From Microglena sp. YARC (taxonomy: Eukaryota; Chlorophyta; Chlorophyceae; Chlamydomonadales; Chlamydomonadaceae), in NCBI GenBank assembly GCA_022414725.1, contig CM039462.1:72315671-72379670 (forward strand): a stretch of 64,000 bases of DNA. Reading direction: 5' to 3'. The notes below the pieces were generated by a model that saw only the letters and a program-made list of their open reading frames with translations, ran no database searches and had not been told where the DNA came from. Shown here piece by piece: positions 41,415-53,518 of the stretch. Position 1 is the first letter of the stretch. Each line of letters opens with the position of its first letter. The translations under genes were made by a program, and so were the position numbers.

Positions 41415-42118
41415 GGGGGGGGGGGGTAGTTGGTCATCACCAGAGTTCTACATTTTGTCACGTTAGGTTGTGCTTTTGACGCAACTGCCTCCTGTTGGGT
41501 TGTGTTTCTGTAAGGGGAAAAATTGTGTTCCTTTATTAAGGGTAAAGTTCAGGGTGTAGGGTTTCGGGTTTAAACTTTCGGCTTTAGGGCACACAAACAT
41601 AGGCCAAAGTTGAAGGATTAGAAAACCTGAATGCTTGCCCTCTGTACTCAGGAATTGGCGCACAACACACAATCAGCCACACATCCACCCTAAGGCTACA
41701 TAGACTCACTACACGTGGAGCTATTCTGCAAGGGGAAACATCGTGTTCCTTTAGACATAACATATTTTGATATTTATATGTAACATATGCTATTCTGCAA
41801 GGGGAAACACCGTGTTATTTATAATATATTCGTTCTCTCTCAAATTGTGTGCACTAGAACCTAATTTTAGAAATGCGCTTGAAATGATTCGGTACATAGA
41901 CAGGGATGTTCTCCCGCTATATATAGCGATCGTTACTCTTGACCCTGTTTTGGCCCAAATTGCCGCTATAAAAAGCCCCAATCTGTGGCCCTAAAAAGCT
42001 ATAAAAGCCATAAACACGCTGTCCCTGGAGGAGGCCTGAAACCAAAAAGCTAGAAAAAACGCTTTCCGATTTGAAAAACAAATCCCTGTACATTTCGGAT
42101 TTCAGTCGTCTGGATTAT
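40959..42118. other. Non-coding spacer
   Basis: No gene seen. Contains GT microsatellite plus a 29-nt G run (41398-41426), short dispersed repeats of 'gctattctgcaaggggaaac' (41719 and 41791), and degenerate 'tatgcttSaattga' units that continue as the array at 42119. Confidence 0.5.
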
Positions 42119-42360
42119 TATTTATAAGTTTACCCTCCCAAATCGTATGCACAAAACCGTACTGCGGGCGTATGCTTGAAATGATTCGGTATATTGATTT
42201 TAGCCACATGGATTATTAGTTATAACTGTACCCTCCCAAATTATATGCACAAAACCGCACTGCAGTCGTATGCTTGAAGTGATTCGGTACATGGATTACA
42301 GTCATCTGGATTATTTGTTATAACTGTACCGCAGGTGTATGCTTGAAGTGATGAGGTGCA
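42119..42360 (+). repeat. Tandem repeat of about 107 bp, 2-3 units
   Basis: Units run 'ggattatt.ttataa.t.taccctcccaaat..tatgcacaaaaccg.actgc' + 'cgtatgcttgaaatgattcgg'. The last part resembles the start of the candidate exon at 42544 (gtatgcgcttgaagtgatg), so the unit seems to carry an exon-edge copy. Confidence 0.6.
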
Positions 42361-42543
42361 AGGGTTACAGCAATCTGAATACTTCCCCTAATTGCACGCC
42401 CTTCCAAATTTTGTGTATAATAACCATATTTCGTATTTTGTTGCGGATTGCCCCCAGTGCAAGCAATCGGGCTGGCCCCCTCAACCTCACGCCTCGTAAT
42501 AAGGCGTACCATTTATTTATTTATTTATTTATTTGCATTTCAG

Positions 42544-42850
42544 GTATGCGCTTGAAGTGATGAGATGCATGGACTTCATCCAAGTGGAGACTATCCGTAG
42601 CCTTCCAAGCACGCCACCAGCTGAGCTGGCAAGGTTTGACGCAAGAGTGCAGGAGGATGCAGAGGCGGCAGCACGTAGTACAGGTGGCAGTACGGCTGCC
42701 CAACACATGCTTGGAAGCAGTGTGATGCAAACGCTCCTGGATATGAAATGGATACGGTGGGATGAGGGGCTGGCAACGTACAGTTACAGTTGGCAGCCTA
42801 GCGCCCACCCTGCATGGACACCTGGTGCTCGCCAGGCTGGCAGGGTCCCG
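42544..42850 (+). CDS. Candidate exon, plus strand
   Basis: Preceded by (attt)n and a good acceptor 'atttgcatttcag' at 42543. Reads YALEVMRCMDFIQVETIRSL, ..PPAELARFDARVQEDAEAAA.., MLGSSVMQTLLDMKWIRWDE. Non-repetitive, balanced composition suggests real coding; the 3' border is unclear. Between 42880 and 42955 another frame reads STTDPLARARERDKQLLDEG. No domain recognised. Confidence 0.35.
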
Positions 42851-42949
42851 TGTCGGCAGATAAAAATCACGCTTGGTCCATCGCCACTCAGTCCACCACT
42901 GATCCACTTGCACGAGCTCGAGAGCGAGACAAGCAACTACTTGATGAGG

Positions 42950-43770
42950 GATTCATTGGTTAGGACAACGCCATTGCTAGTAGTGCATGCAGTGCCAATA
43001 TTATCAGTGAGGGTGCTGGGCGGTTGTTGACTACTTGATGAGGGATTCGTTGGTGAGAAAACATATTTTGATATTCTGAGTGAGAAGTCCATCCCTGCTC
43101 AGCCCACCACTGATCCACTTGCATGAGTTCAAGAGTGAGGCAAGCAATTACCTGATGAGGGATGTGTTGGTAAGAAAACATATTGCGATATTCTGAGTGA
43201 GTAGTCCATCCCTGCTCAGCCCACCACTGATCCACTTGCATGAGTTCAAGAGCGAGACAAGCAATTACTTGATGAGGGGTTTGTTGGTAAGGACAACGCC
43301 ATTGCTAATAGTGCATGCAGTGCCAATATTATCAGTGTGGGTGCTGGGCGGTTGTTGACTACTTGATGAGGGATTTGTTGGTAAGGACAACGCCATTGCT
43401 AATAGTGCATGCAGTGCCAATATTATCAGTGTGGGTGCTGGGCGGTTGTTGACTACTTGGTGAGGGATTTGTTGGTAAGGACAACGCCCTTGCTAGTAGT
43501 GCATGCAGTGCCAATATTATCAGTGTGGGTGCTGGGCGGTTGTTGACTACTTGATGAGGGATTTGTTGGTAAGGACAACGCCCTTGCTAGTAGTGCATGC
43601 AGTGCCAATATTATCAGTGTGGGTGCTGGGCGGTTGTTGACTACTTGATGAGGGATTTGTTGGTAAGGACAACGCCCTTGCTAGTAGTGCATGCGGTGCC
43701 AATATTATCAGTGTGGGTGCTGGGCGGTTGTTGACTACTTGATGAGGGAATTGTTGGTAAGGAAACATAA
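42950..43770 (+). repeat. 94-bp tandem array containing a repeated splice-donor-like motif
   Basis: 'ttgttggtaagg' recurs at 43287, 43381, 43475, 43569, 43663 and 43757, exactly 94 bp apart. Earlier units (42950-43270) are of mixed type with 'cagcccaccactgatccac'. Each unit ends in the coding-like 'cttgatgagggattt' followed by gtaagg. Confidence 0.85.
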
Positions 43771-43863
43771 ATATAAATACCACAATATGTAAATTGTAGT
43801 AGATTTTATATGTTCGTGCTTGCACTGCTCATCCCATCTATCTAAAACTCTTTGCTTCCTGAG

Positions 43864-44020
43864 GCCTCCATGATACAGCAGCAGCAACGCATTTTAGATG
43901 CCAGGAGGGTATCAATCACTGCCAGGCAGCGTGCAAAGCGACCTTGCCAGAACGATGAGGAAAGGAACCAGGCTAACCAGTATCAACATTTACCCGTTGC
44001 TGTTGACCCATAGTGGTGTA
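43864..44020 (+). CDS. Candidate terminal exon, plus strand
   Basis: After a pyrimidine-rich 'ctctttgcttcctgag' it reads ASMIQQQQRILDARRVSITA then RQRAKRPCQNDEERNQANQY, QHLPVAVDP and TAG. Gln/Arg-rich, not repetitive at DNA level. Connection to the exon at 42544 through one of the gtaagg donors is possible but phase could not be fixed. Confidence 0.3.
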
Positions 44021-44159
44021 CAGCTGACAACCAAGCAAGCAACCAAGCAAGGTCTAGGTCTACACCACATCCTGCAAGCCTGGCTGGGTAAATGTGCACT
44101 GGAACTCATCCGCACGCCTCATAAAAAGGTGTGTACTTTATTTATGTATTTATTTATCA

Positions 44160-44600
44160 AGGATGCTTTTTGGTGCAGAGGGAGGAGTCTTTGTCTGCGG
44201 CGGCTCCACCTGTATGCCAGGAGAAAGTGTGTTTATGGTGGCGCAGGGGGGGAGGGATGGTGGGTTGAGAGATGGGAGGGGGGGGGGGGGGGTAGGACAG
44301 GGGACAGTGGGAAAAGGGAGAGATGGAGGTAGTGTCAAGAGGATATCAAGAAGGATAGGAGAGAAAACAGGGAATGAGGAGAGATGGAGGGAGGGTGAAG
44401 GGGATGTAAAGGAGAAAGGGAGACAGAAAGGAGGGAGAGGATAGGAAGGAGCACGGAGAGGGAGGGGGGGAGGAGATAGGGAGGGAGGAGGAAATGGGGA
44501 GGGGGGAAGAATGAGGTGTTTGTGTGTGTGGGTGGGTGGGTGGGGGGGGGGTGGGTGGGTGGGTGGGGGGGGGGAGGGGCAGGTAGGGGGGGCCAATGGC
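44160..44600 (+). repeat. Purine-rich GGA/GGGGA low-complexity tract
   Basis: Long runs of ggagggagg, ggggagg and gtgggtgggt. Minus-strand Pro-rich ORFs here are artefacts. 44601-44999 has no recognisable feature. Confidence 0.75.
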
Positions 44601-44999
44601 CACACAAGCTACCCTACTAGTTGGTCGGCCCTCAGCCGTAGGCCAAGCCTACCTATGCATCACTACCTGCAGTTTATGGTCGTTTTTGTGAGTCCCGGAA
44701 AACTGTTGTGTTGTCCCGGTAACTGCCATGTTTCCGATATACATATCCCAACCTGTTTTTGTCGTCGCGGGAAAGTGTTGTGCCGTTCCGGGAACTGTCG
44801 TCTTTCCTTTTGGACGTGTTGAAAAAACCTCAGCCAGCTATCAAACTACACCCAGTAGAGCAAAAAACGAGCAAAAATTAGCCACTAGTTTCGCTGCCTG
44901 GCTGGCACATGGAATCTTAGTTGGGGTTTAGTTAGGGATCAAGGTAGTTATTTTGAGCTCACACCGGTATCGCACCCAATGAAGAATCATGCGTGCGCA

Positions 45000-45437
45000 C
45001 ACATGCACCCTCCCACCAACTAACCCATGCACCCTCCCATCAACCTTCCCATGCACCCTCCCACCAACACACCATGCACTCTCCCTTAAACCTTCCCATG
45101 CACCCTCCCACCAACACACCATGCACTCTCCCTTAAACCTTCCCATGCACCCTCCCACCAACACACCATGCACTCTCCCTTAAACCTTCCCATGCACCCT
45201 CCCACCAACACACCATGCACTCTCCCTTAAACCTTCCCATGCACCCTCCCACCAACACACCATGCACTCTCCCTTAAACCTTCCCATGCACCCTCCCACC
45301 AACACACCATGCACTCTCCCTTAAACCTTCCCATGCACCCTCCCACCAACACACCATGCACTCTCCCTTAAACCTTCCCATGCACCCTCCCACCAACACA
45401 CCATGCACTCTCCCTTAAACCTTCCCATGCACCCTTG
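45000..45437 (+). repeat. 47-bp minisatellite, about 9 copies
   Basis: Unit 'ccttcccatgcaccctccca' + 'ccaacacaccatgcactctcccttaaa', repeating every 47 bp (45091, 45138, 45185 ..). Copies are almost identical; the first is degenerate. Confidence 0.93.
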
Positions 45438-46203
45438 ACCAGTTCTTTGCCCAGATCTGCCAGCAACTTGACCTTGATGGCTTCCCCAGCAAGCCAGGCA
45501 CTTAATTCAGTTACAAACATTGCTCTTCATCTGTTAGAATAGACTTGAACACTCTAGAATTATTTTCAAATTACCTGCCTACTGTACTGCCCCATGTACT
45601 TCCACAGGCCGTACCCCTCTGAATTTAGAATTCCTCTAGTCTCTTCTTGACGTCTTTGCTTTAATTTATGATCTCCCTAATGTAGCTCACCCAAATTATG
45701 GGGGGACTAGTCCAGACATCATGTCTAAAGACAAATCCTCTAGTCTCGAATCATGCAACTTCTCGTAGCCAAGGATATCTTCACAAGCCTTCACCAAGCC
45801 TGTACTTTCCTTCCCCAGCTTCCCAACAGCCTATCTGCAGACCTCTGCAGTACTCAGTCCAACCCCATAGCAGCCTATCTGCTCTAGCCTGCAGCCTACC
45901 TGCAGTTTCCTTACACCTTCTCAGCAGCCTCTCTGCTACCTAGCCTGCAGCTTACCTGCAGTTTCCTTGCACCTTCTCAGCAGCCTTTCTGCTACTTAGC
46001 CTGCAGCCTACCTGCAGTGCCACTTACCTAGCCAGCTACCCCAGAAGACTGACATTTCTTTGAAGACCCCTGCTAAAGTGATTTCACCCTTTCAGCTACT
46101 AGAAATTCCCTAAGTCTCCCTAGTTTTAATATTTTAATTTTCTTATGCCCCTCAGTTAATTCCAGGAATTCTTGAGCTCAAGAATACCTTGAATTGGGGG
46201 GGA
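45438..46203 (+). other. 3' untranslated end of an element A-family retrotransposon (element C)
   Basis: Resembles the 3' regions of elements A and B and ends in the polypurine tract 'gaattggggggga' before the LTR at 46204. Internal repeats 'cagcctacctgcagt' near 45850-46020. Coding part missing upstream, replaced by the 47-bp array. Confidence 0.45.
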
Positions 46204-46431
46204 TGTTATTGACTGATTTATATATCAGTCTCTGAGTCGGCATAATGCACACCGGTACCTTTCCCTCCTGGTACCGTGTTGCCTGCCGCCAGGCCACAGG
46301 CTAGCTGTGGCCCGCACGTGACTGCAGTACCCTGCAGTACACATCTCTATTCTATATGATTGCGCCTGTTGCGCTTAATAGTATCTTCTCCTCTATCGAG
46401 CCTATGCCGTTGTAGCAATCTTACATTAACA
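46204..46431 (+). repeat. LTR of element C (A-family, divergent)
   Basis: TGTTATTGACTG .. CATTAACA, 228 bp, directly after the polypurine tract. Shares the internal 'accggtacc..gccagg..cagtaccc' layout with the LTRs at 26768 and 49559. Element B coding starts right after it without the expected 5' leader. Confidence 0.5.
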
Positions 46432-47740
46432 TCCCCTGCAGAGTCTGTGGCCACCAGTTTCTCCTCAATGCACCATATGCACAGGGTTTGGACACACTGC
46501 CTCTTACTGTCCGAACCTCTCCCCATATGCATCGCAAATCCACAACTGCGCAATCCAAACTGTGGCGGAGCCAAGCACCACGAGGGTCAGTGCACCAGAT
46601 TCCAAAGACCAAGCAGCCCGTCACTTGAACCTCACAAGATCAAGCTGACAGAGATCTGCATCAACTGCAATGGCAGAGGACACTATGGAAAGCAATGCTT
46701 TTCATCAACCCCAGTCAACCCTACGAGCACAACCTGTGCAAACTGTGGAGGATATGGGCATCAGGATCCAAGCTGCCCAAACCCCTGCCAGATGACTCCC
46801 CCACTGGAATCTCCACCTCATGACTCTGGAGACAACTCTGGAGATGAAGACACCACCGGTGAGAAAACTGATACCACTGACTCTGAGCTAGGAAAGTGCC
46901 CCTCCACTCATGAGACCCCCTCCAGTGACCTATCTTCTTATTTCCACGGCCATTGGTGCTTAACTACAGACTCCATCTACCACATGACTTCAAATGCTGA
47001 TTGCCTCATTAGGGTAACACCCCTCAACCCTCCAGTGTCAGTCATTCCACCAGACTCCTCAGCACCAGTTATCTGCTCCTATTCTGGCACGGCTGTACTT
47101 CAGGGTATAGGACTTGTGGTGACACTCCTAGATGTCCTCCTTGTGCCCGTATCTAACTCCTTCAACCTCACCAGTGCCCCTGCCATCATGGACTATGATG
47201 ACGACATACACATCCACACTGACTGTTGTACTGCACAGATTGAACTGCCCTACCAGCATGGAGACGGCATGGTCTGCTACACCACTGGCCTGGAGTGCTC
47301 AGTATCATCAGCTAGTGGCCTCTACACCACAAGCCTGTACCAGCCATCACCGTTTGACCACCCAGACAATGACCTCCCTGATGACCCATGGTACCTTGAG
47401 CCCTACACCATGGTCCATCATTTGGCTCCAGCAGGAAAGTCAAAGTGGAAGCAACGTTTCACTGCCTTCCCTCCTCCTCCTCCTCCTCCTCTTCCTCCAT
47501 CTCCACCACCTCCTCCTCCATCTCCTCCTCCTCCTCCATCTCCACCCCCACCTCCTCCTCTTCTCCCTCCCCCTCCTCCTCCTTCTGTCTCTGACCCCGA
47601 ACCCCTACCAACCCTAACCCCTCAATCTATGCACCGCCTGACCCAAAGGAAAAGACGCTCACTAGACAGAACAACCCACAGTCCTGTGACATGCTGGAAT
47701 TGTGGACGGAGGATATGGCCATACCTCATTAGTTTGTGAT
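46432..47740 (+). pseudogene. Element B polyprotein, N-terminal and middle part
   Basis: Same layout as element A. Knuckles: CTICTGFGHTASYC (in another frame, so one indel follows), NCGGAKHHEGQC, CINCNGRGHYGKQC, CANCGGYGHQDPSC. Then the acidic linker and WCLTTDSIYHMTSN.., the protease-like stretch with D-S-I instead of D-S-G, and LLDVLLVPVSNSFNL. DYDDDIHIHTDCC and SLYQPSPFDHPDN follow, then poly-Pro. The last knuckle (CWNCGG-YGHTSLVC) is split by a frameshift near 47705. Confidence 0.65.
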
Positions 47741-48978
47741 AGCCCCAACACCAACCTTGCTTTTAGAGCACCCAACGTACCAATCCCTATCCCCCACCCA
47801 CAGGCCCCAACTGAGGAAGATCTCAACGGTTTCATTCAAGGTTTTTTAGACCGCCTCACTACACCTGCAACACTCACTGAATCTAACAAAATCCTGCATG
47901 CACCACCAGGATTTCCAGCTGAGCCCCTAGACTGGCCAACAGTTCAGGATCTGCCCTCAACATGGGCAGAATGTTGCAAAGCAGCTGGCTTCACTAGCCC
48001 CCCCATCCTCCCTGCCCCACCTACTGTCCCTACTAAGAAAACCAGGTCAGCAACTAAGAAGCAAAATGCAGATGCAACCAAATTCTTGGCCACCAGACTA
48101 AAATGCATGCCACCTTGACCCACATGTACCACAGTGTCATCATTGCCCTCCAGACCAACAATGAATCCTTTCCCCACAACCTGCAGCCAGTACAACCCAA
48201 CCCACCACTTCCACCCAACAGCAATCCACCAGCCATATACACACCAGTTGGCATCACAGACTTCCACCCACCCCCCTCTCCTTCACCAAACGACTTTGAA
48301 CCTGATGACATCCCTAACAACAGCAATGCATGTAGCCTCAGTTTCAAGTCTCTGGTGGGAACCCACCCAGGTGAACTCATCACCATCCTGGAAAAGATAT
48401 GCCAACCCACCACAGTACCACCTCACCTCCTGATCAACATGTTCAGAGTTCCCATGTAACAACTCATCACAACATTTTTTACACAATACCCAAACATCAG
48501 ATCCCTGCCCAATGCCATCTGGTCCACATCAGACATGCCCAAGCACCCAGCCCCCATCATTGCCCCCCTTCACCTGCACACCAAAAGCTTGGCCACTCTA
48601 GTCCACCAGTATGACACCTGCTCCCCACACATAAAAGACCAACTCAAGTGGACCATCTGCCTTCAGGCTGCCCTTGTTAATGCATACTCCATTGCAACTC
48701 ACAGACAGCCTGGCATACTCCTGCATTCCCACCAGATCAGGGTTGATAATGAACCAAGTCCCTTTCTCATCTATGTTGATGAGATCATCCTACCCTGGAA
48801 CCACCAGGACTACTTCATCCTCAACTCATTCCCACCTGAGTTCCACCCACTTCCTACTCCTGATCTGTGGGATGACTTCCACCAGTGCATCACCAAGAGG
48901 CTAAAGCAAGATGGCTTCTACCAAGTGCCATACATCCCAGGCAGCCAAGCACAGGACCCAGCAGACCCAGCATAATTT
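47702..48978 (+). pseudogene. Element B conserved C-terminal domain, with breaks
   Basis: 47702-48118 reads GYGHTSLVCDSPNTNLAFRA .. LDWPTVQDLPSTWAECCKAA .. and is then shifted. 48103-48459 contains VGITDF.., SFKSLVGTHPGEL, LLINMFRVPM and a TAA at 48456 where element A has Tyr. 48535-48975 is open: HPAPIIAPLHLHTKSLATLV, KDQLKWTICLQAALVNAYS, PSPFLIYVDEIILPWNHQDY, GFYQVPY. Strong match to 25496-26236; unknown function. Confidence 0.6.
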
Positions 48979-49558
48979 GAGGGGCCCCCTATACTGGCAC
49001 AAGATCTCTTTAATGATAAATCTCTTATCATAGGGGGGAATATCCAGACTTGTGCTCCTAGACTGATATAGACTATATCTCATAGGTTCCCCTAGAATGG
49101 TTACTATCTAAACCACCAGACCAAGCTACACTTTATAGATGATAATGGATGTACCTCATAATGTACTTCACACAGACTGACAGTTATGACCTAGCGGGGG
49201 ACGTCTACCTTTAAAGTTGTTTACCTCATATGGCCAAATACACAGATTGCTATCCAGCCCCCCCTTTGCCCGAACATTGGCTGCACCTTCCTGGCAGCTC
49301 CACAGCTGGAATCCAGTCCTATATGATAATAGACAATAGATGATCTGTACTACCATTGGCCCCTGTTCTCTCCTGAATGTACTTGCATATGCCTTACAAG
49401 GCCAAGTACCACTCACTGGTAAATGCTGGCCAGTCAGAAGCCTATGCCCATGTGCTTCCTTATGCACCAGTTATTTATTTTCACTCTAGCCTCCCTTCCC
49501 TAGAACCTCCTAATTCCAGGGATTCTTATAGATCAAGAATACCAGGAATTGGGGGGGA
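48979..49558 (+). other. Element B 3' untranslated region
   Basis: Non-coding; 'gctgcaccttcctggcagct' shared with element A. Ends with the polypurine tract 'gaattggggggga' at 49546-49558. Confidence 0.55.
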
Positions 49559-49790
49559 TGTTATAGACCGGTTCTCCCGGCCCAGCTAGAGTGTCTTGGG
49601 GCGCCAGGCCTTCCGCCTGGAAGCTTCCATAGTAGTGCCTCCACCCGTTAGGGCCGGCACCTACCCGCGGCAGTACCCTGAGGTACTGTCGCCTTTCCCT
49701 TCTTATCCTTTCCTTGTCGCTTGACAAGCTATCACGATTGTAAGCACACACCCTAGTCCCTTCCCTGTGACATACAGTGTTAAGACATAT
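49559..49790 (+). repeat. Element B 3' LTR
   Basis: tgttatagaccggttctccc..gctagagtgtctt matches 26768 onward. The right end is approximate; similarity to the element A LTR continues to 'ctccggaaa' at about 49793-49801. Confidence 0.55.
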
Positions 49791-49904
49791 TGCTCCGGAA
49801 ATCTAAATAGTGTGCCGTACTGCCATAAAGATAACTTCCGGTAATACACGGCCACCCAGGACAAACAATAAAACAAGTCCAAGGGATGTTGGAGTGATAC
49901 AAAA

Positions 49905-50085
49905 AATGGCAGAGAGTGTTGGCTAACGGAGTAACAGGTGGTATCAGATTCGAGTGCAACGACATGGCCAGTTTTTTGTGGCAGGCCCAGGTTTGTAATG
50001 GGCGGACAAACAGACAATCAGACAACGGGGTGACTCTGGGGGCTCCCGCCCCCCAGAAGGGGGGGCTCCGCCAAATATTGGCTTT
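49905..50085 (-). repeat. Fragment of dispersed repeat R1
   Basis: Inverted 'ggctaacggagtaac', 'acaacggggtgactctgggg' and 'gaagggggggctccgcc' correspond to the first 180 bp of R1. Confidence 0.5.
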
Positions 50086-50183
50086 TGTGGTTTTAATATA
50101 TATAAAGATCAGCACCGTACCTACCATGACTGTTGCCCACTTGTTGTTTGTGGTGCAGACTGTTTGCTATATGTGCAAGTGTG

Positions 50184-50187
50184 GGTA

Positions 50188-50251
<64 letters not shown>

Positions 50252-50364
50252 CGTGTGTGTGCATTTGTGTGTGTTTATGTGTTTTTGTGTGCATGTGTGC
50301 TTTTGTGTATGTGTGTGCATGTGTGCGTTTGTGTGTGTGTATGTGCGTGTATGTTTTGTGTGTG

Positions 50365-50415
<51 letters not shown>

Positions 50416-50468
50416 ATTTGTGTGTGCGTGTGCGTGTGCACGCGTGTGTGTGTGTGTGTGTGTGTGTG
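50184..50468 (+). repeat. (GT)n microsatellite, about 285 bp
   Basis: Mostly GT with scattered interruptions. The overlapping Cys/Val- and His/Thr-rich ORFs are translation artefacts. Confidence 0.95.
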
Positions 50469-51254
50469 CCTACAGCTAAGACTACAAGCTACAGCTTGAA
50501 CAAGGCCCAACCCACACGTTCCAACCAACAAATGAAAGCAAGATATCAATGTTTAGTTAAATCAGATAATCGCGAGCGTGAGCATTCAGCAGCGTTCGTC
50601 CGCGTGGCCCAATTGGCTCGAGGAGTCCCGGCCCGCCAGCTGTTCCGGAGTCCAACTCGTGCCTACTTTCTCGTCTGCAGGATTGTCGGCTGTCGATTTT
50701 GAGCATCTATTCGGATATAATAGCCATAAGTAAGTTCATTCAAGCAAAAACGACGCGCACCCCAAGGCCAGCGCTCCCGCTCCTTGACCAGCTTGGCGCG
50801 ACTCCACCCCGCCACTCGTGCCCAATATCGTGTCTGTAGTAACCCATCCGCACCGTTTGTTAATTATTAGAGTCTCATAGGGTATAATCGTCCTCCTGCA
50901 GTTGACGACATGAAGAAAGGCTCCCCTTCCGCTGAACGTCCGAGCACCTCGGTCGTCTCAATGCTGAGCTGCTCGTCCAGGCTGGCAGCAAGGCCAGGTT
51001 GGCTTGCGGCGACTGGTGCCTTGCAGCGTTCAAGAGAGGCATTCAAGAGGCATTCAGGAGACATTAAATTCGTTCGATGAAAATAATATCGCAAAGGTTG
51101 CTGAATGATAACTGTCACAGCAGGTTCCTGAAAGAAGTATAATTCAGCCGAAGCTGGCCCGCCACCTGCATGCAGCCTCGATTGCCACGTGCACAGCAAT
51201 TCGGCATTGCTGCCACCGTGTCACACGCCACAAATTGGCCGCTTGTTCGGGTTG
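50469..51254 (-). other. Mostly unassigned; possible minus-strand exon near 50900-51010
   Basis: Minus strand around 50905-51005 reads PGLAASLDEQLSIETTEVLG then RSAEGEPFFMSSTAGG, protein-like. A diverged copy of the same segment (ASLDKQLSIETIE) occurs on the plus strand at 51608-51648. Neither has clear borders. Confidence 0.3.
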
Positions 51255-51451
51255 CAGGGTACTACATTTGGTCATTTGGGGTTGCTTCAAAAGCGCAACT
51301 GCCTCCTTTTTGGTTGCGCTATTGACTCAACTGAAAACGAAAATTTGCGCGTGTTGCACCCAGAAGGGGTTTTAAAATTGCTTCAATCAGGCAGTCGGGC
51401 TCCAAAACCTTGCGCGCTAGCGCGCAGTAGCGCGCGTCATGTAGTACCTTG
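51255..51451. mobile_element. hAT-like MITE, copy 1
   Basis: Ends CAGGGTACTACATTTGG and ATGTAGTACCTTG. Flanks tcgggttg (51247-51254) and ccgggtta (51452-51459) agree at 6 of 8 positions, as for an 8-bp hAT duplication. Contains the palindrome-rich 'gcgcgctagcgcgc'. Related copy: 60519-60704. Confidence 0.6.
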
Positions 51452-53518
51452 CCGGGTTATCTATCGTATGCGTATGGGGTCTTCCCTATGGCAATCATCT
51501 CGTATCGTAGTGGGGAAGTTAGCCCCCATTTAACGACGCCAAGCCCGTTGCTGCCTGTCAGCCCCCTCAACCCGGACGGCCCCCCCCCATGCTACCCGGT
51601 GAGCCCCTAGCCAGCCTGGACAAACAGCTCAGCATTGAGACAATCGAGCCCTGAGCCGTGAGCCAGCCCTCTTACTCCTTCCATACTAACCCCAAGAGTA
51701 AAAACAAAATTAACCCCTTTTGCAGGAGTAAAAAAAAGGTTTGGCCTGTAACGCCAAAACAAATTGAGGAGGGCTGACCCCCTCCCCACCCCACCCCCAT
51801 CCCACCCCACCCCTAAATTGAAATTGAAATTGTTACATCCGAGTTAATGCGCCACTCTCAGGACGTGAGGTTAAGGGCACCACTGCGTAAGCCAGAGCTA
51901 GCAGCAGTCACCATACCCCTCAATAGAAATAAGAGGCGTGACTTGAAATTAAATATGAATTCTGGGTCTTAACACTATGGTAGTATGGTGCACACAATGG
52001 TATCCTCAGAATTACCAAACAGGGATTGTGTGATAGTCAAAATACGCGCCCATTCACCCACCCTCATTACCCACCCATTCACCAAACCATACCCACCCAC
52101 CCATTCATACCACCCATACTCACCCATTGACCCACTCATCCAACCATCCATACCACCCATTCACCCACCCATACTCACCCAACCATACCCACCCACATTA
52201 TCCACCTATCCCCCAAATTATCCACCTTTCCTCACTCCAAAACCACCCAGCACTGTTTATACACCAGTGTGCAAGAACACGGTGGGCCCTCCCCCAAACC
52301 CTAACTTACCCCTCCACCCACCTAGCATAGTTGATCACCCCTCCACCCACCTAGCCCTGTTCCTCTACCAGTGTGCGCACCGGTTTTTATTGATATCAGG
52401 TTACCTACAACAGTGCAATTGAACCCTCACTGTAACATACATACCGGTAAATACAGCTCGGAGATTTCCTTTGCGCTCTTGCCTGCGCTGTTCAACCTTT
52501 TTATATATAAAAGGTTTTCCACCCCAGGAAGTAGGACCCCGTACACAAAACAGAAACACCGAAGATTCAGAAAGAAAGGAAGAGAAATTCGAACACAAGC
52601 AGGACTGTAGGAGTGGACAAGCCTAGGAGTAGGCGAGGCATGACAAACCACTACCAACCGTGACTTTCACCACTACCCGGTTAATAAGTAAACTATCGTG
52701 TGTTCACGCGAGAAAAGGGGTTCGCGTTTCGGTTAAGTGGCGAAATAAGCCTCAACCATAAACCGGAACCAGCTCGTGATATCGACCACTAATGGGTTCG
52801 CTTTATTGCTATACCTCCTAATCTTTTGTAGGCAGGACTATAGCAGACGCAACGCCATGCGAACTGAAACCACGCTGGTTTATGTCGGGAGACCCACCTC
52901 CTGGGGTGAAAATCCCATCACAACTTCAAAAAACGTATTGCTATCTTGTAGCCTCATACTACTGTACCGTAGACATATCTAAGATGGCGATCAGCCAAAT
53001 TGCTGGCTGGTTCCATGCAACCAAATTCAAGTTTGTGTTTAACAGTCCAGGGGCAGCCAATCAGGCTTAAGCTCATATGAAAACACATCGTAACAATATA
53101 TTAGTAGATCATTATATAAAATCATATCTTGATATATGCTGCACGCAACTTGAAAATACAACATGGATATGACAATTATTATAGGAGGACAGTTAGACTG
53201 AAGAAAGGGCACGTAATCTCGACGTCTAAGGTAACTAGTTCTCTAATGATATGCAAGCTTTAAAATACTGCTTCAAGTATTTTGATGATACACTAGTAAA
53301 ATGCGTGAGTACAGTATGTTCAACTATTTGAATGCTATTTTACTCTTAGTACGGTTCTTGACTATTTGAATGAAATATAATTATTTGAATGTCTTAATGA
53401 CATTTGAATGATATTAAACAATTCGAATGGGAATAGAGAGCCGGGGATGATCCGTGGTACTCTTGAGTAGTTATCAGTATTGGCCCTTACCATAGCTTTT
53501 CCTTTTCGGCTACGAGCA
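51452..53518. other. Unassigned sequence without a credible gene
   Basis: 51535-51830 C-rich; 52060-52370 a degenerate 'cccacccattcacc' low-complexity patch; 53035-53070 a fragment of the 'agtccaggggcagcc.atcaggcttaag' repeat seen at 2430. The remainder shows no domain-bearing ORF. Confidence 0.45.

Noticed and set aside
45000..45437. Regular 47-bp repeats resembling a CRISPR array
   Set aside because: The units are contiguous without unique spacers, there are no cas genes and the genome is eukaryotic.
50184..50468. Long Cys/Val- or His/Thr-rich ORFs of 75-190 aa
   Set aside because: They are translations of a (GT)n microsatellite in several frames.
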